From Welwitschia mirabilis (taxonomy: Eukaryota > Gnetophyta > Gnetopsida > Welwitschiales), in contig JBOZIK010000001.1 of assembly GCA_051453625.1 (NCBI GenBank), positions 297,618,599 to 297,682,598 on the forward strand: a stretch of DNA of 64,000 nucleotides, given 5' to 3'. Position 1 is the first letter of the stretch; each line of letters starts with the position of its first letter. The translations under genes and the position numbers were made by a program. Below are positions 22,545 through 32,908 of the stretch, one piece after another. Below the pieces are notes generated by a model that saw nothing but the letters and a program-made list of their open reading frames with translations, ran no database searches and had not been told where the DNA came from.

Positions 22545-25500
22545 AAAATAAATTATAGTAGTTTTTTAGAAAATAGACACATAATAGGATCCTAAAAATC
22601 TAACTTAAACTATCTTGGAATTCTAAAAATATTATTACTAAGGTTACAATTTAAGGTTAAAGACTGTCAAATTTTCTAAAATCATAGTCCTACTGTACTA
22701 CACTAAAATGATGATAACTTTCAAAATACTTTGTATTTTAAATGATTGAAAATATTTTGAAAATCTTATTCAATTTGCTATAATTAAACATGCTTAAAGT
22801 TGTAGATATCTTAACAAATAGTTATAGAAACATAAATTACTTTCTTACTATTTTTTTAGTTTTTAAATGTATTTTAACAAATAAAATTTTTAAAAATAAT
22901 TATCCATTAGAAAAATTACTAATTTCACATTTTCAAATTAATAATACAATCCTAGACTTATGAAAAAATTTCACTAATTTATACTTACTAATAAATAAGC
23001 TAGGATGTTTTTATCATATGTCTCTATTTTGGAAATTTAATTTTTGCTATAAAAAAGTATGAAAAAGTTTCTACAAGTAGTTAACCAATAACTTAGATCA
23101 GTAAAATAATGGATTTAGTAACTAATTACTTACAGAATATGTTAACTAGGCTACTAGTTCAAATCATCAAAGAACCATTTACTAAGAAAATTAGGATTTC
23201 TATGAAAGAGTACTAGCTTAAAGAGATTTTTAAGGATGAAACTTTGTCCATAATGACATGGACCTAATGCATAATAGATAAAAATATAATCTTAAATAAG
23301 TATGGATACCCAAATTTCTTTTTTTTCATAGTGAACCTCATAGTCACTTGGCCTTAATCATCCATTAGTAACCTTCATCACCAAGCATAAGAGACCGCTC
23401 ATATCTCTTAAGCTTCTTGGTAAGAGCCTATGGAAGGGAACAATCTCTTATAATATAATTGAATAAAAACTATAAATAATTCCCTAATACAATATCACAT
23501 CGTTCCACTNNNNNNNNNNNNNNNNNNNNNNNNNNNNNNNNNNNNNNNNNNNNNNNNNNNNNNNNNNNNNNNNNNNNNNNNNNNNNNNNNNNNNNNNNNN
23601 NNNNNNNNNTAAAAACTATAAATAATTCCCTAATACACTATCACATCGTTCCACTATAATCTTAAAAAGAGATCATATGGATAATAAGAGTAAAGAGCTT
23701 ACTTGAAAAGATTAGTAAGTGCTTGATAGTTGAAGATTGATGAAGGTCCAAGCTCAAGAGTTTCTTAGCTTTAAGTTTTCAAGCTTCAGGCTCCACAAGT
23801 AATAGAATAAAAGAAAGAGAAAGAAAAGAAGAAAATGCACTAGTATGAAAAAAATATNNNNNNNNNNNNNNNNNNNNNNNNNNNNNNNNNNNNNNNNNNN
23901 NNNNNNNNNNNNNNNNNNNNNNNNNNNNNNNNNNNNNNNNNNNNNNNNNNNNNNNNNTAAGTTTTTAAGCTTCAAGATTCACAAGTAATAGAATAAAAGA
24001 AAGAGAAAGAAAAGAAGAAAATGCACTAGTATGAAAAAAATATGGAAAGTATCTCCGTTTACAGGAGATAAAATGATTGCTATATATAGATAAGAAGAGG
24101 TACATAGCTTAAGATCACATGATTTAGTTTTAATAAGGGGGATAAGTAATAAGTAACATTATAGTACAAAAATAGATCATATTTATGACTTATGCACCTA
24201 ACTAGGGTCAATAATCTTCCTACTTTAATTAGCAAGGTTAATTACATGCATCATTTTATCATGCTAGTACCTTTTAATTCTTTACAGGCTCATAAATAAG
24301 GTTAATTTATCCGAAACCTACATCAAAAGAATAAATACATAAATCTCAAAATTTTCATGTGGCATAATGAGATAAACTCTTCAATTCCAATGAATACACA
24401 ATGAGTATGCTACGAAGCAAGTGTCCTTAAACATCTTAAGAATGTAAAACTCATGGTAGAGTAAATATACTCATTTATTATTCTTGGTTTTAGATAAGAA
24501 TGCATGTACTTATTCAAATACTCATTTATTTCAAAATGTATAAAATCTATCAATCACATAACACAAGCAAGAAGATGTTTTTTCATAATATAATACACCT
24601 ATCACATTTACCAAGAATTTAAATGAGTATATAAGATGTAAAATATATTATTATGTCCTCTTGAAATTTCTAATTTATTAGTTTTATCATGTGATTTTAA
24701 TTCCTCNNNNNNNNNNNNNNNNNNNNNNNNNNNNNNNNNNNNNNNNNNNNNNNNNNNNNNNNNNNNNNNNNNNNNNNNNNNNNNNNNNNNNNNNNNNNNN
24801 NNNNNNNNNNNNNNNNNNNNNNNNNNNNNNNNNNNNNNNNNNNNNNNNNNNNNNNNNNNNNNNNNNNNNNNNNNNNNNNNNNNNNNNNNNNNNNNNNNNN
24901 NNNNNNNNNNNNNNNNNNNNNNNNNNNNNNNNNNNNNNNNNNNNNNNNNNNNNNNNNNNNNNNNNNNNNNNNNNNNNNNNNNNNNNNNNNNNNNNNNNNN
25001 NNNNNNNNNNNNNNNNNNNNNNNNNNNNNNNNNNNNNNNNNNNNNNNNNNNNNNNNNNNNNNNNNNNNNNNNNNNNNNNNNNNNNNNNNNNNNNNNNNNN
25101 NNNNNNNNNNNNNNNNNNNNNNNNNNNNNNNNNNNNNNNNNNNNNNNNNNNNNNNNNNNNNNNNNNNNNNNNNNNNNNNNNNNNNNNNNNNNNNNNNNNN
25201 NNNNNNNNNNNNNNNNNNNNNNNNNNNNNNNNNNNNNNNNNNNNNNNNNNNNNNNNNNNNNNNNNNNNNNATACACCTATCACATTTACCAAGAATTTAA
25301 ATGAGTAGATAAGATGTAAAATATATTATTATGTCCTCTTGAAATTTCCGATTTATTAGTTTTATCATGTGATTTTAATTCCTCACATAATGGGATTATC
25401 TAATTTTAAGTGTTTGGGTATAAAAACCTTCTAACATAATTTTTGTTATTTTTATGATAAATTGTAAAGATTACAAACTAAGGTTAATTTAAAATGACAT

Positions 25501-28010
25501 TCTTTTTNNNNNNNNNNNNNNNNNNNNNNNNNNNNNNNNNNNNNNNNNNNNNNNNNNNNNNNNNNNNNNNNNNNNNNNNNNNNNNNNNNNNNNNNNNNNN
25601 NNNNNNNATTATAAAGATTACAAACTAAGGTTAATTTAAAATGACATTCTTTTTTTACAAAGCCTTTAAATAAGGATAATTAATCATTTCACTAAAAGAT
25701 TAATATATTTAATATTCAAGATAATAGGGTTTACAAAATATGGGATATGAAAGTATTACTCATTTTTATTCAAAAAAGAGATGTAATAGCTTTAATATTT
25801 CAATATACTTAGCTTTAGATGAAACCACGAATGATGGTCTCAACATCTCTCTTAGATCAATATCGATAAACACTATTAAAAGGAATATTTATTGTGATTT
25901 ATAGATGTCTAAACCCCATACAAGTTTGAGAAGTAGTTCTCTTATCTCACTTGGAGATAATGAACTAATTGGAATAATGCCTATTTTGGTGTTGTCAAAA
26001 TCAATTCATATATATGTATCAAATCCAGCCATGAAATAAGAAGGAAGCTTGGAAGGTTTCTTCCTATATGATAAATAATAGTTTTTTCAATACCCATGGA
26101 ATTGTTAACTAACCTAAGATTTTGCCCATACATTCATTATTAGCACTACTCTAACATCCCTACATATAAAAAATTCTAATTTAATTTTCTCTTCATTATG
26201 ATCATGTTCATTGGATCTTAAGTCTTATTTATAAGGAATCGAGAAATGGTTGATTCCAATGAAGTGAACATTGTTAATTATAATAGTCAACCTTATCAAT
26301 TAAGGAAAACAAATGAGCTACTTCTTCAAATCTATCATAAGAAATTAATTGAAGTTATAATTTTCTAATTAAAAAATCATAATCCTCATCTGAAGAATTG
26401 CCATCATAATTGTTCATTCATATATTTCTAAACTATTATTAGTTTAAATCATATTTCATTTGTTTATAGATTACATAGAATGTTATAGTTGTATTAATGA
26501 TATTCACAAACTTCTCATATACACATTGCCATTACAAAGTAAATAGTCCTTTATAGTGATAGCTATGAAAAATCACCTACAAAGTTTAGTGGTTAAAACT
26601 ATGAATTTCTTTTGATAATTTTTATGTATTTCATTATCTAACAATTAATGAATAAGTAGAATTTGAAAAAGTTGAGATGAATAAAAAAATAAAGAGCATG
26701 TAGTAATTGGGACACTTACCCTCCATTTAAAAGGTTGAGAGTTTTAATATTTGGATTCCTATTTGACATAGTATGATATCTTACATGTAAGCAATCATGA
26801 TAATTAGACTTGCAAGCATAATGAATTTCTAGTTTGCAAACTCTACATAGGAAATACCATCCAAATAAAGGAAGAGATGATTAAAGTAAAGATTAAAATA
26901 CTAACTTAAATGTAAAGGTATCAAACATTTAATTTCAGAGTAGTTTTAAATAAATAATTGGTTTCAAAGCAAATTGCACTTGCTTTACAAGTCTAAAATG
27001 AAATTAGATTTTTTTTAAGATTAAAGAATTCTAGTATTCTCTTCATTGTGCCTTTAATACCTAATTTAAAGTGACTTTTCAAGCAGATCTCATTGATTTC
27101 CAAGCTAATTCCACCTACTTTATGATTCTAGTATGAAATTAAAAGTCTTTAAAAGTAAAATATTCTATTGCTTATGATGAATTTGCCTTTCTGAAGTTAT
27201 AATTCAAATGATGTACTTCATGTCTTATAAAACATTACATAGTTTTTAAGAAAGAAATGTCATTTAATCTAAACTATCTATTTAAGACATAATATTCAAA
27301 TTCCATTGAATAATAATTGATGTTAAATTTCATTCTAAATGAATTTATGTTTAATGATAAAAAACTCACGTGTTGCAATGATATGTAGTATCTTCTTCCT
27401 TATCCCTAATACTTTATCATATTTTTTTACAACTTTATTTTTGTTTATTTTTGGTTTTGTTTAGTAAGTTAACTTGCTTCAACTACCACTTCATATTGTA
27501 AGTTTAAGATATTTAATCATGGACTTCCATTAATTGAGATGTTTTTTTATACAAATAGAGATTTATTTTCCTATAAATGATCAATGTTATTTTTGCATTT
27601 GTAAAGGAAGAAATTTGTATTCCTATCTAGTTTATAATCCTTCTTATAATTTTCACTGAAGGTAATTTTGACTTGCAATTTCAGATGCAAAGGGAAAAAT
27701 GATTAAGTTACAAAATCTAAAACACCAAAAGGCCTGTCTCAATGTTTATAGAAAGAAATTGTAAGGTTCAATTATTCTAAACATTTCAAATTAAAATAAA
27801 CATTTAAAATATTTGAAATAAATTAATACTATGTAACCAAGTTTTATTAATGATAAGCACATGAAACAACATTTGTCAAAGACAAAAATTTCAAACTTAC
27901 AATATCTCTACTATAGAAACTCATTTTTAGACGCAAAAAGGAACTTCAATAAAGCCCCACAAAAGTAGGTAAACAACTGGAATCATTTTGAAGGTTGTTC
28001 AAAGTTCTGA
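22545..28010. other. AT-rich intergenic DNA with duplicated gap flanks
   Basis: No coding region is recognised. The stretch holds five N runs (23510, 23858, 24707, 25508 and a short tail), each flanked by near-identical sequence. One example is TAAAAACTATAAATAATTCC before and after 23510-23609. Another is ATACACCTATCACATTTACC before and after 24707-25270. A minus-strand frame at about 25840-26030 is open for some 40 codons, but I do not recognise it. Confidence 0.5.
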
Positions 28011-28019
28011 TGTAACTAT

Positions 28020-28110
28020 GCATTGCTCCCTAGGGAGCACCCTTGTAGTAGCTAGCGAAGAAGGGTCCAGCTAAAGGCAAAACATGTAAGCTTAACACAT
28101 AGGCTTACAA
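28020..28110. other. Two inverted repeats in a GC-richer patch downstream of the ankyrin gene
   Basis: TGCTCCCTAGGGAGCA (28024-28039) is a perfect 16-base palindrome. TGTAAGC and GCTTACA (28085-28109) form an inverted repeat with an 11-base spacer. The patch is visibly richer in G and C than its surroundings. It lies about 570 bases past the stop of the ankyrin gene. No function can be assigned. Confidence 0.5.
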
Positions 28111-28526
28111 CGACCCAGTTGTCTTTGTAACTCGAAAGTCAATCCAAAAGAAGGGAAATTTAGATAATATTGGAAATATAGCCATGTTCCTCTATGTAGG
28201 ACCTAACCATATTTATAATCAATTTTACTAGTAAATTTTTAAAAAATTCTGTAAGCATTTTTACCATAAAACAGTATACTTTATTATGTGAGAAATAGCT
28301 TCAATGACATTCTTGATGCCTAACATCATTAGAGAGTATCAGAAAATACTAAACCATACACTTTATGATGTGAAAAGCACATAAACAACATTCTTTAAAC
28401 AACATTCATTAAAAGGAAATACTATGAGCATTTTTTGATAAAAACAAAGACATGAAAACCTCCTCACAGCTTTAATTTAGAGAAATTGCAAATCCACCAA
28501 GTTAGAGTTGTTCTATTGAAATAAAG

Positions 28527-28626
28527 AAACACTCTAAATTCCTCGCATCACCTATACCTTTTACATAGAAACTTAAAAACACTCTAAATTCCTTCTCATC
28601 ACCTATAGCTTTCACATACAAACAGA
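28527..28626. repeat. Tandem duplication, two 50-bp units
   Basis: The unit starting AAACACTCTAAATTCCT and containing CATCACCTATA occurs at 28527-28576 and again at 28577-28626 with a handful of differences. It lies just past the 3' end of the ankyrin gene, probably in its 3' UTR or flank. No gap is near, so it is a genuine local duplication. Confidence 0.8.
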
Positions 28627-28682
28627 AAAACACAATATGTTCCTCTCACTTAGCTTAGAATATGAAAGACGGAGGCGGAAAC

Positions 28683-29549
28683 TTAAAAGGGAGGGTGAAT
28701 GAGAAGCCAAAGTAACACCAAGAACAGCGCCACGGACACAATAATTCTCATCCTCAAAGAAATCCGCTGAGGAAAAATTAACAGAAATAACGCAAACGCA
28801 AGTCCCACGAACACCGTTTGATTGTCTGAGAGCAACAAGACGAGAGCCAAGAAGCTGGTTAGGAACAAGGCTGTCAACAGACGAGAGGCCGAGCGTTTGA
28901 TGGTCATCCCAATGTATACTTTACGCTCTCTCTTTGCTTTATAATATGCCCACAACATTCTTCCGCTTATCCAAATCATGGTTGCCACAGGAACCACAAC
29001 AGCTGACAGGCTATGTAAGACGTACATGTAATCTGGCGGTCTGACCTTCATACCATAGTCCAGATGATTTTCCATGATCACTAGGAACGACAATGCTGTT
29101 GCAGGAACCACGAATCCAAGAATATACATGGAACCCTGAATCCATGAGGATTCTCTTGTCCGAGAAAGAGGCTCCAGCAGTATCCAGACCAGAATCACCG
29201 TCATCGATGAATAAAACGCTATGTTGCTTGATATCATGTATACTGTGAAGGACAACCGATCCTTGATATCCTTTGTTGGTCCTGTAACTGCAAAAGTGGC
29301 GAATAATGCTGCTATCACTGCGTTCGTTTGAATCATCCGACTGTAACGCTCTTTCTTTTCTTCTGGAGTGTTGAGAACGTCATGCTCTTTCACTTCCTCT
29401 GCTGTGGAAGCACCTGCTTTTCTTAGACACTGTTCTACCTCATCTGGTCTTTCGCTGGAGCTCTTGCTGAGGCGCACTATGTCTAAACATGTAAATCCTT
29501 CCTTGTTCACGGTGTTTACATTACATCTTGGAAAGGAATGCAGTTATGT
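28683..29549 (-). CDS. Exon 3: PGG-type multi-pass membrane domain
   Basis: The acceptor is GGTGCAG/AC. The intron (29550-29647) is 98 bases. The open frame from 29510 starts at a GTG, not ATG, as expected for an internal exon: VNKEGFTCLDIVRLSKSSSE, then a linker with EEKKERYSRMIQTNAVIAAL marking the start of the PGG domain. About seven hydrophobic segments follow (near residues 63-79, 88-111, 127-146, 162-184, 209-227, 232-247, 254-272), ending LLWLLIHPPF and a stop. The Pro-Gly-Gly signature itself is replaced by TGPTKD. Between the acceptor and 29510 the frame does not read through: ITAFLSKM is one base out of frame with NVNTVNKEGF. Confidence 0.8.
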
Positions 29550-30780
29550 CTGCACCATCTTCATGAAATAAAACCAACATCCATGAATGAATAACTTTAG
29601 ACAATGTTTTGAACGATAGGTAACAGGGATGAGATTATGATGCTAACCTGTTCATCGGCAAAATAAAGTGCTGCTAAATGAATAGGAAGATTGCCGTTTT
29701 TATCTGACTTAAAACTCTTGTGACGAGATCCACTTGACAAGCTCTATTTCATGGCTCTGCACTGCAAAGTGAAGAATAGTTTTACCTTCCTTACTTTTCA
29801 TATCGACGCAATCCGGTCTGCCCTTTACTATTGTATTTATCGTCTGAATCTCTCCTTTGAGAGCAGCCAAATGTATTGGGGCTTTTCCCAGTGCATCTAA
29901 CTTGTAAGCAAGGTGAGGATTTTTCCGTAAAATGTACTCAACCACACTTAGATTCCCTCCATCCACCGCTGAATGCAAAGGAGTCGCTCCGAACGAGTCA
30001 CGTATCTCTAAAGATTTCATTCCTTGCTTTGAAGCTTCTACAAGAAGCTTCACAGCTTCTGTACATTCAGATAAAGTCATTGCTTTTGTAAATTTGATTG
30101 TTTACACACAAATGTTAAAGATTTCTTTCCTGATTTCCTTGTAGAGCAGCTAAATGAAGACACGTTTGACCATTCTTTCTCTTTTTCTTGATTGAACGAA
30201 ATCCTTCATCGTCTAGAAATGGTTGGATCACGTTCAAGTTTCCGTGTATGCATGCCACAGACAACGGCCTTTCACCATATTTGTAAACCATCTTCGTCAT
30301 GCTTTTGTCATACTTTAGAAGAGTGCTTACTGCACCAGCATGACTCGCTTTGGCTGCCTCGTGTAAAGCTGTATTCCCATATACGTTTTTGACTCTGCCA
30401 AAACTTAGTGCTCCGAAAAATAACAGAGAAATCACTGTTACTGCAATACAAAATTTCCTGTTTCCATTTCTCAGCATGGACAACAATTGGTTTAAAAGCT
30501 CTTCCTGACCGTTGCGCGCAGCAATATGCAAAAGTGTATCCTTCTGGGGAGTTGTTTGGAGGAAGAAAAAAAGAGATGCATCAAACTTGGACATAACAGC
30601 TGCAACGTCACCCCATACTGCAGCCTTATAAAGCTGAGGGTCCATATTCCTGTTGGTAGAGCGGAGCCATTGTAAAAGCATAGTGCACATCTCCTGAAAA
30701 CGCACTGAAGAGGCGTTCAGCTTCGGTATGCGAGATTCGACATCACCAGAATTGGAAGCGTTGCAGAGCTGGGCTTCCAT
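28683..30780 (-). CDS. Ankyrin-repeat/PGG-domain membrane protein (ACD6-like), three exons, apparently interrupted
   Basis: The order is at least seven ankyrin repeats followed by a multi-pass membrane region of the PGG family. That is the architecture of plant ACD6-like proteins, which sit in membranes and act in defence and stress signalling in characterised members. The proposed exons are 30780-30129, 30058-29648 and 29549-28683. The start ATG at 30780 opens MEAQLCNASNSGDVESRIPK, with a second good start at MDPQLYKAAVWGD. The gene is not clean. The exon 1 donor is missing (CAGGAAAGA where CAGGTAAGA would fit). An extra T in GAGTTTTAAG puts a stop at 29709-29711. A one-base frame break lies near 29523. 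Base composition is much less AT-biased than the flanks, as expected for a gene. It is either a recent pseudogene or has sequence errors. The family call is firm; activity is doubtful. Confidence 0.85.
29648..30058 (-). CDS. Exon 2: central ankyrin repeats, frame broken near its 3' end
   Basis: The acceptor is TGTACAG/AAGCTG. The exon encodes EAVKLLVEASKQG, then repeats starting FGATPLHSAVDGGNLSVVEY, LGKAPIHLAALKGEIQTINT and EGKTILHFAVQSHEIELVKW. After ISSQEF a stop occurs (29709-29711). One base over, the frame continues DKNGNLPIHLAALYFADEQ, an eighth ankyrin repeat, to a good donor CAG/GTTAGC (intron begins at 29647). The likely lesion is one extra T in GAGTTTTAAG. Confidence 0.75.
30129..30780 (-). 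CDS. Exon 1: N-terminal ankyrin repeats
   Basis: Open for 221 codons to a stop at 30115. Ankyrin units are seen at about residues 79-108 (KDTLLHIAARNGQEELLNQL), 134-163 (YGNTALHEAAKASHAGAVST), 168-196 (YGERPLSVACIHGNLNVIQP) and 206 on (NGQTCLHLAALQGNQ). The last repeat is cut after GNQ. Exon 2 supplies EAVKLLVEAS in perfect repeat register, so the true exon should end near 30129, not at the stop 14 bases further on. A hydrophobic stretch of about 20 residues (FCIAVTVISLLFFGALSFG) lies between repeats one and two, where relatives are expected to have only a short linker. Confidence 0.8.
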
Positions 30781-31216
30781 GTTTTGGAATTGGCAATGAA
30801 AGGCATCGTGATAGCATTAAGACAAGGTCTTTAAAGAGTTATTAAACAGGTGTTTTATCCTTGCTTAACTGGTGGGCACTTGTGTTTGATACAAAAGATG
30901 TTTGATCATCTTCTAACTTGTGGCATACTTGTATTTAATGTATAAAGGTGGCGAGTTTAGACTTTTGAATCTTTACTGAATACTATAACTTCTATGACGC
31001 TCTCAACGTAGCCGCAAGATAATTAAAGTATTAATTTGGACGATCCCACATCAAACTCTACCATTAACAAGCAAATTGCATTCATGATGGCTTATGAAAA
31101 CATTTGAAGAAAGGCAGGGCATATTGCAGATTTACAATTAGATTCGCTAAAGTTATTTGTGTAGTGTACATCGCTGATTTGTTATCTTCGCTTGCTTTAT
31201 TCGATGCATCTCAACT
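30781..31216. other. 5' flank of the ankyrin gene
   Basis: This 436-base stretch is probably the promoter/5' UTR side of the minus-strand ankyrin gene. It is AT-rich with some GC-richer patches. I see no unmistakable TATA box on the minus strand at a fixed distance from the ATG. Confidence 0.4.
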
Positions 31217-31314
31217 TTACTTCAAGTGAGGGTTAAGGATCGCTTTGCTGATCCTCGTGCTCTTAAACCACTCGTTATAATACTGAGGGGCATATCTTCC
31301 AAGTCTTCGAAGTC
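31217..31314 (-). other. Candidate terminal exon of an unrecognised gene
   Basis: On the minus strand a T-rich CTTTTAG acceptor is followed by a 98-base open stretch translating to LRRLGRYAPQYYNEWFKSTR and ISKAILNPHLK, then TAA at 31217-31219. It is GC-richer than its surroundings and has a non-repetitive composition. I do not recognise the protein. It could be the last exon of a gene whose other exons are to the right, a captured exon fragment, or chance. Confidence 0.25.
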
Positions 31315-32324
31315 CTAAAAGAAAAGATCAATTCCCAGAACAAAAAGCAGAAAACATCATGGCTGAACAGAAAAAGTAAATAGGCATTGGGTGATGTGAA
31401 TAATTCCATCACCATTCTTCAAATAGTGACAAACACTTTTTACAGAACATCTCTTGATGAGAATGCTCGACAGATTATTTGAAATGCTTCATAGTTGCAC
31501 TTGTTAGTGGGCATGAATTCTTTTAGGTCGTTTGCTAAAATATGTGATTCCTATTCCTATTATGATATTGAACCAATAACACAATAAAAATTGGATGGTC
31601 AGAAAGTTGTGGATTTATGTGAAATATTTAGTCATGTGAAAGATCCCGTTACATTCTAAACTAAGAGAAAAACATTTACCAAGAAGGAATCAGACCCTGA
31701 GTGTGTAATTTAAACTTTACATGTTTCTTCACTTTGATGATGATGCAAGTTATGCTATGTTTGCTAAAAAGAGAGAGGTTGGCCATTTACATTTACCCGA
31801 TAGAGTTATAGGTACCATGCTAAATACTTAAACTTTGTGGTTGAAAGCTTACAATAGATACATGAAAGAGTTTTTCTTTTTTTCTTTTTTTCATTTCTTT
31901 CCTTCTTTTTTAAACCTTTTATTATTAAAAATTTAAATTTTTTAAAATTAAGGCCCCTTTCTTAGTGATAGATAGATAAAGAGATTCACAATAAGGAAGA
32001 AATGGTTTTTTGTTTATCGATTAAAGTTCTTTAAAGCCAATTATGAATGTGAGATGAATCTCTAACTTGGGTAAACTCTCCCCTTTCATTTCTACAAGCA
32101 TTTTAGATAAACAAATAAATTATCTTCTAAAGATCCTTCCCTTAATAAGCTAGGAAATACTTACCAATCCATTGCACCTAACAAAGCTCCAAGAATCTAT
32201 GACTACTAGCTAAGGTTTTTAGATATCAATAGCAAGTGCAATGTTTCAAACTTCTTACAACTACTAAAAAGGGTATTTTTAAATCTTATCTTGATAACTA
32301 TATAAAGTAAGATTAAGGTTATGC
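31315..32324. other. Non-coding flank with a polypyrimidine tract
   Basis: There is no coding signal. The only notable structure is a T/C-rich tract at 31871-31911 (TTTTTCTTTTTTTC repeats), low complexity on the plus strand. Confidence 0.5.
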
Positions 32325-32780
32325 ATAACCAAGGTGGCAATCCTTTCGTTAATCATTGGAGACCAATAACTTTGCTCAACTATTTATACAAGATTATTTC
32401 AAAGGAGCTAGTCATACAAATTAAGCCATCACTTCCAAATATTAGAGAGCCATTAATAAGGGGGAATATGTCTTAGATAACATTTACTACACTTACAAGT
32501 AGATAGGAATGGATAAAGTTGCAATAAAATATGTCTCCCTTAGAACTTAATTTTAAGAATACAAATAATTGTATGTCATGGGAATTTATAAATAAGATCT
32601 TTTAAAGAATTGGATTTAGGATAAAATTTATTCATCTTGTCTGAAATTTATTTACCCTATTTGAACGCTTTTTAATGATGATACGATCATTAATAGGATG
32701 TGATATTTATTTAAAAGCCCCTCATTCTCAGTAGATCTCATTGTCTAATGATTCATTACCTTGTATCATTCAATAAAAAT
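32325..32780 (+). pseudogene. LINE reverse transcriptase relic
   Basis: Plus-strand translation across stops reads HWRPITLLNYLYKIISKELV and IQIKPSLPNIREPLIRGN. This closely follows the RT block of plant L1-type LINEs (FRPISLLN...YKIISK...R). Further on, MSWEFINKIF then RIGFRIKFIHLV matches the following DW-FL...GF--KFI block. It lacks the YADD part and any tail that I can find, and carries several stops. It is a separate, older insertion than the LINE at 17.4-20.8 kb and is oriented the other way. Confidence 0.7.
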
Positions 32781-32908
32781 ATTTAATGACCTTCTACATG
32801 TTTGCCTTATCTCATGTGTAATACAATAATGATGTAATGCTAGCCAATGGTTTCTTTTTCTTATTTAAGAGTAGTTTAAAGATATTCAAAATATTTTGNN
32901 NNNNNNNN

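Noticed and set aside
29368-30144. Open frames on the plus strand opposite the ankyrin gene
   Set aside because: They are shadows of the minus-strand coding exons, without family resemblance.
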